Positions 36,855 to 46,461 of a stretch of DNA of 64,000 nucleotides are shown here, in pieces (the stretch's first letter is position 1; the number at the start of each line of letters is the position of its first letter). The translations under genes were made by a program, and so were the position numbers. A model generated the notes under the pieces. It made no database searches and had not been told where the DNA came from. It was given only the letters and a program-made list of their open reading frames with translations. Origin of the DNA: Piper betle (lineage: Eukaryota; Streptophyta; Magnoliopsida; Piperales; Piperaceae); contig JAURVB010012434.1 in NCBI GenBank assembly GCA_033002965.1, forward strand, positions 46,382 to 110,381, written 5' to 3'.

Positions 36855-37564
36855 TGTAACACCCCAAATCCGGTTCACACTCGTGAACCGAACCGGCAGG
36901 TTACAGGCCCCGGTTAGGTCGGCTAACCCGAACCTAACTCATACGGATCCAATCTCGGCGTCTTAAGATGAAGATACAACTCTCAAAGCATGGATGAATA
37001 CACAAACCCTAACATGGTACTACGTGAATGACATACAAATCAGAGTGCACACCAAGACAATCCCGATAAAAATTAATGAAAACTTTGAAATATAACGGAT
37101 AGAGTTTCCCTAAAAATGCAATTAGGGGCCACCCCGTCAAATATACATATGCAAATATATATCTAACCATATATCAAATAATTTCATTCATAAAAATCGG
37201 GAAAAATCCCGTAAAATCAAACAACACCAAAAAAATTATAATGACATGCTCTAGAACTATCAACCCACCCAAACTGCCCGAACGCGTCCTAACGCGGTAA
37301 ACGGCCTAATACTAATTCTACGATCCACTATATATAAAAATAAAAAAAATGACTGGCATACTCTCATATATCTGATAACTCATTCTGTTCTGCTGTATTC
37401 ATGACGTTATCATCATATATTTGGGTACGCATGACCCTCATAGCTCATACACGCGACCGGCGTCGGCTTGGTACACGTGTCCTGAAACTGACTCAACTCG
37501 AAAAATAACGGTCGACCCGACCGGTTCTGAATATAAAACCCTGACTCGAATCGTGGGTTTTACA
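36855..37564 (-). mobile_element. 3' LTR (left), internally deleted and mosaic
   Basis: 710 bp versus 2,961 bp for its partner: about 2.25 kb between TTTCATTCA and TAAAAATCGGG is missing. The 373 bp next to the internal region differ from the right LTR at one site by eye, while the outer 335 bp differ at roughly a tenth of positions. Confidence 0.88.
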
Positions 37565-37577
37565 ACCTTCCCTCCTT
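37565..37577 (-). other. Polypurine tract of the LARD-like element
   Basis: Minus strand AAGGAGGGAAGGT lies directly before the 3' LTR start TGTAAAACCC. It should prime plus-strand DNA synthesis. Confidence 0.8.
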
Positions 37578-40500
37578 ATAAAAATTTCGTCCTCGAAATT
37601 TTAACTCAAGGAGGTTCTGCTGAACTACCACCTGGAAGCTAGATACATACCGGTTGTATCCCCTACTCTTTGATAGCCATATACATCCTCACTGACTGTA
37701 GTGGTGCCGACATGGCTAGTCATGCTAGTGATGCTGACCATCTCAAACATTCTGGATTCTATACTTCCTGTGTCTGTTCTGACATTATCATTATCCTTCT
37801 CTTCTGTTCTGATCCCTACTGCTAACTCGGCGGAAAAACCCTAGGTCACCCCTAAGGGCCTACTAGGTTGGTCAAGCAGATACTCTAGAGTATCGCAAGG
37901 TTCTAATCTGGGTTATGTCTGGAAAACTACGCCGAGGGTAAGACCTACCTGCTAACATCTACCCATGTCCCTCTAATCGTCATCTGTGAACAGTCACCTA
38001 CATGTACTCGCTGGAATTCTACTCTAGGTCCTACAGTCACCTCAAGGCCTGCTATGAGGCTCCTGCTAAGTACGGTGGATACCCTAATGAGCTGCATGGC
38101 TCACTGTCGCCAGTCTAGGTCCAACTCTCAGGTGTCCCTATACAAGGAACTGGACTGCTCGCTTGGTTCTAGTTGACTCAGTCCTGAGTCATGTATCTCA
38201 CTCTGTTCTATAAGAGAACAAGGGTAGATGCTATGACGCTAATGTATACTATGGCTCCGGTGGCTATCTACACAACCACTAGGTACAACTCTGTGACGGG
38301 ATGGTCGCGAGAACACCTGTACATACACAGTGTCTCAAGGAGTATGATAACATACTCTGCATAGGGCTGTAGCATCTTCATCTGGTCTGTGGGACGCGCT
38401 CTGATCAATGTATACTCATCTCAATCATCTGGGTAAACTGATAGTAAAACTGATACAAACGGGTGAGTGGAAATCCTCAAGTAAAAACTCCACTCTGTCT
38501 AATATCTCAGGGTGATAAGAAGGGAGGCTGAATCTCGTGGAAGGTAGTCACACTGCTCAAGAACTCTCAATAGGGGACATCTCATCCTCACATATGGTAT
38601 CTGATGCAAGGTAAGCTGGGGATCCTGGGACCTGTGGGTTATGGGCCCACACGCTTCTGCTGCACAACTCTTATCTATGGTAAGGTTAAGGTCTCATGCA
38701 AATGGCAGGGAATAAAATCCCTATGTAACATAATGGGTGGCCCAAAATATTGGTAGGTCTGTGGACTTGTCTCTAAGATCACCACAATTCACTATGCCAC
38801 AGGTGATCAAGCTGTGGAATAGTCAATCAATGACGAATCTCAAAAACGGCTCCTAATTAGCTCTAGTTTAATCAGCTAACAGTAGGCACGTGTTTCTCGA
38901 TACCGTACTAGTCACGCACTTCTAAACGGGCGGGGCTCAAACGACCCAAAGAACCACTGTCTCCCCTCAAGTCTACGGGGACTTATAGTGAGGTTTGACG
39001 CGTGTCTCGTCCGCTCTTCAGTGGTGTGTGACCTGCCGTCCCGTACCGATTTGTAGTACTAATCTCAACTCACATGACTACTACCGCTGTGGTAGACTCT
39101 CAAGCAAGGCTATAAATAAAGATGAGCATACACTGATATACTCCATCTGGTCCACTCTCATGTTGGGGTGAAATCCTCCTCGGAAGATCGATCTGCAAAC
39201 ATTTACCTATACTGTAAACCCTAATCAGTACCATAGAGGTACCTCTATACTCGGGCAAGGCTCAATCCTATGGTTCAAGGTGAGAACCTAATCGTGCTGG
39301 CGAAACACAAGGAAATCAATCTCTCTCTGAAAGACCCTTCCTCACTAACCTTCTATCCATGCCCCATACTAAGTCAACCTCCTATCGCTGGCTGGCCAAT
39401 CGCTAAATGGGTTAAACTGCGCGTATGATCATCTACTAACCATCTGATCTATGTATGCTGGTTGTGACCCATGGATCATGCAGTCTACACAATCTGATCA
39501 TTGTGACCGTTCCATCTAGAGGTCACTCTGTCATGTTCCCTGACTCTGTCCATACGCATCCCTATGAGACTATAACTAACCGTGTCTGATGGGGACATCT
39601 CGCAATATTCATCTGACCCAATGGTGTTAGGTCACAACAATGATTGCAAGAGAACTGTGAAGTGAGATCTTATGCCATCTCATCCAAATAACCTCCGTTT
39701 TCCTTAACTCTTTTCTATTCTACTGACTTCACTGTAACTATTCCTTGTTCCTCAACTCTAGTCCTACTAAACCTTAACTAATCTACTCGGTCGGTGGATG
39801 AGCAATACACGGACGGCGGTAGTGCGCCTCGGGCGGTGGTTGTGCAACTCGGTCGGTGGTTGTGCAACTCGGTCGGCGGTTGTGCAACTCGGTCGGCGGT
39901 TGTGCAACTCGGTCGGCGGTTGTGCACTCGGTCGGTGGTTGTGCATTCGGTTGGTGGTTGTGCATTCGGTCGGTGGTTGTGCACTCGGTCGGCGGTTGTG
40001 CAACTCGATCGGCAGTTGTGCACTCGGTCTCGGCCACAATCATATCTAGATACTAAAAATCTGATCTTAATCGTATACATCATAAATCCTCTCTACTATC
40101 TCTGACAAATCTTGGCTGCTAACAACTCGGCTTAGGTTGTCTAGTCATGTGTGTCTGATCCGGAGGGGTTTGGATCATGGTGCTGACACATATGATGGTA
40201 AACCTATGCCAGACCCACTCTAATCTCCTAAAATCTGAGTGGCTGCTTCCATTAGTGTTAACTGGCCCTCACACAACAATCACTGGTCTGGCACCTTATC
40301 TCTGGTAGAATCTGGTCAAATAACTAATCTCACAGGCAATGGTAGTCCTGATCTTTTCCTCGTCATATCAAGACCTATGTCTGGCAAAAGGAAGTCAAAA
40401 CTTCTGCCCATTGGTCATAAACTAGTGGAAGAGGCGGATGTGGTGAAGTGCTAATCAAACTGTCGATCCACCACACTACTCATCCTCATTCATCACTATC

Positions 40501-41083
40501 TCCTGGAAGTGGCTCATCTCCTGTGCCAACTAACTTGCTAATATCTCTATACTTCAAGCTCCTTATTATTACCCTTTTTTTCTTTTTCCTTTTTTTTTTT
40601 TAACTCATTCCTATCATGTACACCATGTCCCATGGAAACAGGACTAATGTGGTGACATGCAAGACACTAACATCTGGTCAATCATCTAATTCACTTATGC
40701 GATGGACAGAACTAGTGGGTCTCTAAGCCCATCCAGACAATCTTGTCAGATTCCTGCTCACATCTGCTAACGTCCGAATCTGGTATAGAATAAGACTTTA
40801 TACCTATTATACCTTTGCCAGTACTACAACATTCCCTGCTCACATCTAACTGGGCAAGCAATCTGATATCATGATAACAATCCATATATGGCATGTCAAC
40901 TTAACTAAGGCTAATTCCACACACTTCTAATAAGGTCCTTAATACACAGTTGTCCAAACAACTTATCAATAAGAATCTGCATGTAAGGAAAATAAACAGA
41001 AACATACCTGCCAGCTGGACTTGGAGCAGTCTTTGCACACACATCACCTATAAAAGTATCATACATCTTAATCGGCCGAGAGT
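37578..41083 (-). other. Non-coding internal domain of the LARD-like element
   Basis: About 3.5 kb, moderately GC, with no frame recognisable as a retrotransposon protein on either strand. A 20-bp minisatellite sits at 39840-40034 and a poly-T tract near 40575-40600. Confidence 0.75.
39840..40034. repeat. 20-bp minisatellite, about ten units
   Basis: Units TGTGCAACTCGGTCGGYGGT (20 bp), with several 19-bp versions lacking one A. The mixed unit length leaves all three minus-strand frames and several plus-strand frames open, giving Pro/Thr-rich or Gly/Cys-rich predicted peptides that should not be called genes. Confidence 0.92.
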
Positions 41084-41096
41084 GGCTCTGATACCA
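41084..41096 (-). other. Primer-binding site, tRNA-iMet
   Basis: Minus strand TGGTATCAGAGCC, complementary to the 3' end of plant initiator tRNA-Met, lies four bases (AGAT) after the 5' LTR end GGGGTGTTACA. It fixes the element's orientation as minus. Confidence 0.9.
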
Positions 41097-41100
41097 ATCT

Positions 41101-44061
41101 TGTAACACCCCAAATCCGGTCCACGCTCGTGAACCGAACCGGCATGTTACAGGCCCCGGTTAGGTCCGCTAACCCGAACCTAACTCATGCGGATCCAATC
41201 TCGGCGTCTTAAGATGAAGATACGATCCATCATGAATGAATAAATGTGCAAAATCCTAACATGGTACTACATGAATGACATGCAAATCAAATTACACACC
41301 AACACAATCCCGATCAAAATTAATGAAAATTTTGAAATATAACTGACAGAGTTTCCCTAAAAATGCAATTAGGGTCTACCCTGTCAAAACAATACATACC
41401 AATATATATACATATATCAACAATTTTAATCACACATAATTTAATATACTATATATTCATCATAGGACTTGGGCCACACTTCTGCTGCCCACTCTGATCA
41501 TATCTCACCTCTTATCATCATGTCTTAGCATCATCTCATTTCATTTAATCATATCCTATCATGCCTCAAACATTTAATCATAGCATTCACAAAATAATAA
41601 CATAATAATACAATATTAAACATTCAGAAATCTAACATGTGTGTGCACAAGACCTCATTGCTCCTCCGTCCAAGCTGGCTCATCCATCTCGTGCTTATCA
41701 CCTACATATATATAAGAAAAACGTCAGTAACAAGCGTTACTGGTCCGGAAAATAAAATAACTATAACAAACTGGCTATGAGAGCAAACTCTCATCTGAAA
41801 GAAAACCATATACTTCCTCAAGAACACTCTGAAGGGCACTACTGAGGAGCCACTGGGCTGCAGACCCGGTAGCATCCCGAACTTACTGCTGCTGGTACTG
41901 TGCTACTCTCAGCACTTCTTTTTCAGTACTTCTCATGAAACTTTATCCTAAGCCCTCTCCGAACCTCCATATCTCTCCTGGCCTTGAGCACGAAGGCCGA
42001 GTACTCTCAGGCAGTCGCCTTTAGTACCCTTTGAACCACAAGTCCGGACATGCGCTGTACTAAACAGTACCCGTAAACCTCCACGTTCTCCGGGTGTGAG
42101 GAACTCAAACGCGGAGTTGTCAGGATCCCTCGGGAATGGAACAGTCCGCTGGCACTAATCCAGAGCCCGCTTTGACTGTCACGGCATCCTCTGCATGGTA
42201 CGTGCAGTCGGTTTCTCCATCTCTCGTCTCACTGAAAACTCGATAAAACTATATATATAGGCCTGGGAAGGGATTCATATAATAGGCCCGAAGGCAACTT
42301 GTGGTGGATCTTGTTTTCGAAATCATCCTCGAGGGATCTCATCCTCGAGGGGTTATTAATCCGGAAATATTCGATTAAATGGCCCGAGTTAAGTGGGATC
42401 CGATAAAACGCCACTTAACCCGCCCTGCAATAATAAAATAAACATACAATGGAAGAGCGTAAAACAAGACGAGTCCTAAACGGACCTGGTAGAAGCTCCA
42501 AGCGTGTCATCGCGCCTAGGCGGCGAGCTCCTATTCCGTACCTACACATCAAAACTAAATACTAACGCCCGCTAACTAAATGATGCATCAAACTCAACAC
42601 ACATCACACAATACGAATAACATCCATCAACAATCAAGTAATCATAATGTAATAATAATTCTACGTCATCCTATTCATACCAATTTTATACTGTTTTTCT
42701 AAGTTACGTCATACTCGATTAACATGCTCATATTTACTTATCTCACTAGACTACTTATCCTCCATGCACTATCAATCACATCATGTAACTTCATTCATAC
42801 TCTGATATTCATCATGATAATTAATCAACCCTAGCATGCTATGCTAACAATTATCATCAATTTTAAATAAATCAATCGGAGGTAATTATACCTCACGTCG
42901 TCGGCAATCGGCGACGGCTAGGGTTCCGTCGCGCGTCTCGGAGCTCGAATTCGGCGCTCCTCGGCGTCCGACGTTCGATCGAGCTCCAACTGGGTGAGCT
43001 CCGCGGAAGATCCGGTGAATTCCAGCGAATTCCAGAAATTCCGATTTTTCGGCGGTTTTCCGGCCGCTACTGGCGGTTTTCCGGCGACTTCCGGTGGTTT
43101 TCCGGCGACAATCGCCGGCGGCGTCTACTAGTCGGAAAGGGGTCGTGTTGGGTACCCTCGGAACCGGCTCGGCGAGCCCGACTCATCTATGGCCTCAACA
43201 TGGTCGACGGAGTTGGCGGCTCGCCGGAAAATGGTCAAAACAGTGGTGGCGGCGGTGGGTGACTCGATCCGGCCGGGATGGGCGGCGCTGGCCTCCGTTC
43301 CGGTCGGGGACAGTCGTGGGTTGGTCGAAGACGTCGAGGTGACCACTCGATCACGGCGGCGACGGTCGCCGGCGGCGGAATCGGCAACGTGACCGCAACG
43401 CGGCCGCGGCGTCGCGGCGTGGTTTCCTCGCGTCGCGGCGGTCCGATGGGGGCCGGACCTGGTCGGGGCGGCAGGGCGACGCCGTGGCCGGGCTGGGCGG
43501 CGTCGATCGGCGGCCAGGCGGCGCCGGCCGTGGCGGCGGTGGCGCGCGAACAGGGGCGGCGCGGCGAGGGTTTGGGCGCGGGGGAAGAAAAGTCGGGGTG
43601 AAAATGGGTGGCAAACTCGTAAATAATACTTGACTCGTCTCCGGCTCGAGTCAAGTATCATAACTAACTCGTATTAAATCCTAAAAAATTTCATAAAAAT
43701 CGGGAAAAATCCCGTAAAATCAAACAACACCAAAAAAATTATAATGACATGCTCTAGAACTATCAACCCACCCAAACTGCCCGAACGCGTCCTAACGCGG
43801 TAAACGGCCTAATACTAATTCTACGATCCACTATATATAAAAATAAAAAAAATGACTGGCATACTCTCATATATCTGATAACTCATTCTGTTCTGCTGTA
43901 TTCATGACGTTATCATCATATATTTGGGTACGCATGACCCTCATAGCTCATACACGCGACCGGCGTCGGCTTGGCACACGTGTCCTGAAACTGACTCAAC
44001 TCGAAAAATAACGGTCGACCCGACCGGTTCTGAATATAAAACCCTGACTCGAATCGTGGGT
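41101..44061 (-). mobile_element. 5' LTR (right), near full length
   Basis: 2,961 bp from TGTAACACCCC to CGTGGGT; the expected last six bases (TTTACA) are lost at the junction with the duplicated flank. A TATA-like TATATATAG motif lies near 42250-42260 on the minus strand, downstream of the GC-rich part, so transcription would run leftward into the internal domain. 42229-42414 matches 51849-52034 closely. The GC-rich block at 42890-43600 creates long chance frames on both strands. Confidence 0.9.
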
Positions 44062-44568
44062 AACATTTGATATATTATCATTTGTGTTCTATCAAATGAT
44101 AACAACAAGTCATTAATACAAGTCCACAAAATCAAGGTTTAGCACAATTTTATACGAAGATTACTAAATCATCTAATTCAATAAAAGATGTCTTCGTCTT
44201 CCGAGTAGACTTAGAGCACCTAACATTTTTTTGTTTACTTTGCTCCCGAACTTCAATCTCTTCCATATCTGAGTCATTCAAATTATATGACCCTATTTTT
44301 TCTCTAATCCTTTCTTCTTCTTTTTTAGCCTTTTTCCACACTTTTGAAATAATCTTTTATTTTTTGTATATCTGCTTCAGGAAGTTTCTTACAAGTAGCA
44401 ACATTTCCTTTGATTCTAACAATATATTGCTTGAAGCGAAATACCCCTCCACTTTATGATTTTTTTGTAAAAGTTACATGTGACTTGGTTCTTGGATGTG
44501 TCAACTGGTGTGCTATATTCCCAACCAATATCCATCTTTCCTATAACAAATCTGGCACTGACAGTAGT
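44060..44568. repeat. 510-bp flank segment, right copy
   Basis: Begins at the truncated LTR end (shared GT) and repeats 36345-36854, then continues into AGCTAAATTC, the rest of the hAT element. See the left copy for differences. Confidence 0.92.
44150..44535 (-). pseudogene. Broken BED zinc-finger hAT transposase N-terminus
   Basis: From 44535 the minus strand reads MDIGWEYSTPVDTSKNQVTC and then NFYKKIIKWRG, the usual start of a plant BED-type finger (D-x-G-W-x-Y-x-T...C-x2-C). The second cysteine is tyrosine, and a stop follows about 40 codons in. The next frame continues RIKGNVATCKKLPEADIQK, which supplies the 'KGNVA-C' motif, and a second shift leads to a Lys/Glu-rich segment (WKKAKKEEERIREKIGSY) ending at 44150. 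Two frame breaks and a lost metal ligand mark it as dead. The same relic is repeated at about 36434-36821. The rest of the transposase is missing. Confidence 0.75.
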
Positions 44569-45933
44569 AGCTAAATTCAAAATCTAAGTAAGTGCCATCA
44601 TAATTAGGATCAACTATCATAATTGAGATCATAAATTATTGTAATCAACCATCAACAAATCTATAAAAATCAACAGCGACATTGTCTAGTAACAACGCCA
44701 AAGACATTAAACATGTAAGCACATTTTACCTCAATTAAACATGTAAGCACATCTTACTTAACTTCCCACACAAGCAAGAACACATCTTACCTCAATTGCA
44801 ATTGCCAATTCAATCACATATTACAACACCAAATTCAAAGCTACCAATTCAATAAGACCAACTTCATGTCTTATTGCCCGAATTTGCACCACTGGAACGA
44901 ATCAAACCATTTCTTATCCTAATTTTTCTGATGATTGTTCACAGTAGATAAACCAACCAAATGCTTTCATTATCAAATTCTCCCTAGGATATACTAACTT
45001 ACATTCTCCTTAGGTTTCAGCTGATCAAAGGGTATATCATCTGCTTCTATAGCGGAAGTGAAACGAAAATTCAAGGGGGTCCTGGCAACCATATTGGATA
45101 GAGTTGAACAAATTAAGGAGAAAAATAAAAAGCCCTAATTTTTCAAGCACACAAATCAGAACCAGTCCAACAGCGGGGCAGCCCCAAATTAAAACCTAGG
45201 TTTCATAACTGTTCCTCTCTATGATCTACTAATCAGCATCTCAAACAAATCAACCCAATCACTCGCCAAACAACAAGATAAGATCACTATTCAACACATC
45301 ACCACCACCGATTCCGCACATGCAAGCCCTAGAATGGAACTTCCAAACCCTAGATCCAAATTAACAAAATGAAAAACCTAAACATATCTCAGCAACAGCA
45401 TCAATTATCAGAATCAAAGAAATTAAACACCCAATTCCATCAACCCCCATCTAATCAACCAAAAAAGGAACCAAATTTGATTATTCAGAAAATGTATCAT
45501 AAAGAAAAAGGTGGGAATTGAAGAGATGCATATGGGGGGAAAAAGATGGTCAATTTCTTCACATGGGTCGGCGGCAGCGGTGAAGGGAGGGGCAAGGTTA
45601 GCGGCGGCATGTGGGCTAAGGGAAGGATCAGCGGCAGATGGGCGAAGGGAGGGATCGGGTAGATTTTAGGTTTTTAAAATGTAAATTTTAATTTTACCCA
45701 TACTTAAATAATTTATTTAATATCATACTTAAAGTATTTTAGTTATTTACTCATAAAAATCGATTCTTTTTATTTACCCTGATTCCCAATCAATTTTAAA
45801 TCGGTCGGAATCGAAGTGAATAAGCCGATTGGGAGACCGATTTATCGTTAACCCATTTGATACCTAAATCAGATCAGATTGCTCCCTATCCGATTTAAAT
45901 CTACAATGGAATTAATCGATTTCTTCACCTATG
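44569..45933. other. Remainder of the split hAT element
   Basis: 1.36 kb of hAT sequence right of the LARD. It has no open transposase frame. It contains a GC-rich block and ends in the AATCGG/CCGATT-rich subterminal region. Confidence 0.6.
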
Positions 45934-45941
45934 ATTAGAAC

Positions 45942-46461
45942 TTAGCGTCTGTGCCCCGTCAATGCACACGAGGACGCGCCAGTCCGATCACGAATGGTCA
46001 GGATTGCGTTTGTCCCATGTGCCTCCATGGGAAGCGTACACAATCCCCATCCTCAAGAACTAAGCTCGGGTAGAGTTGGTTTGTCCTTTGTTTTTAGTCA
46101 GAAGCTTTTTCCTCCTCGTGATAAAATGTAAAAACAGAATTCTTTCTGCCACGATGAAATTGTTTCACAATTTTTTTTCTATAAAATGTGTAAACATGAA
46201 GAGAAAATGAAAATGATGTTACATGAGTTTTTTTTAACAAAATATACAAAAGAATTATTAGGAATTTGATTTTTAAATTTAAAATTTCTTTTGTTTGGCC
46301 GCTCACAAAAAAAATGAAAGAATTATATATATATATATATATATATTATTTTTATCAAATTTAGGCCGCCCACTCCTTAAAACCGTCGTAAGATTATAAA
46401 ATTTTATTAGCCCGGGCTGTAGAAAAGTTTACCGATATATATATATATATATCCATCGTAA
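45942..46461. other. Spacer between hAT element and DUF7054 gene
   Basis: No gene seen. Alternating TA runs at about 46325-46347 and 46435-46452 lie just before the segmental duplication begins. Confidence 0.5.

Larger units (their letters stand above)
36855..44061 (-). mobile_element. LARD-like non-autonomous LTR retrotransposon (probably Ty3/gypsy-derived)
   Basis: Two LTRs (36855-37564 and 41101-44061) flank a 3.5-kb internal region. On the minus strand a tRNA-iMet primer site follows the right-hand (5') LTR, and a polypurine tract preceded by TTTCGAGGACGAAATTTTTA borders the left-hand (3') LTR. The latter motif is typical of Ty3/gypsy elements of the Tekay/Del kind, whose LTRs are also long. 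The internal region has no gag, protease, reverse transcriptase, RNase H or integrase frame; the longest frames are about 100 codons and come from a tandem repeat. Long LTRs with a non-coding 3.5-kb interior fit the LARD class, mobilised in trans. It is inserted in an old hAT element with target GTAGT. Confidence 0.85.
36084..45933 (-). mobile_element. Old hAT element (AATCGG family) split by a LARD-like insertion
   Basis: Ends CATAGTTGCAAAAATTGG and, reverse-complemented, CATAGGTGAAGAAATCG. Perfect 8-bp target duplication ATTAGAAC at 36076-36083 and 45934-45941. Removing the LARD (36855-44061) and the repeated flank leaves about 2.1 kb. AATCGG/CCGATT motif arrays occupy both subterminal regions. 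Inside, on the minus strand, is a broken BED zinc-finger transposase start. 45540-45670 is GC-rich. Confidence 0.85.

Noticed and set aside
39767..40105. Thr/Pro/Arg-rich repeat peptides, or a CRISPR-like array
   Set aside because: It is a 19-20-bp minisatellite without unique spacers in a plant retrotransposon.
42229..42414. 61-codon minus-strand frame identical at 51849-52034
   Set aside because: Identity is explained by two young LTR copies; the older copies do not keep the frame.
43128..43661. Long overlapping open frames on both strands in the GC-rich LTR block (up to 177 codons)
   Set aside because: They are Arg/Pro/Ala-rich, occur on both strands, lie inside an LTR, and similar frames at 52566-53258 exist only because the DNA is repeated.
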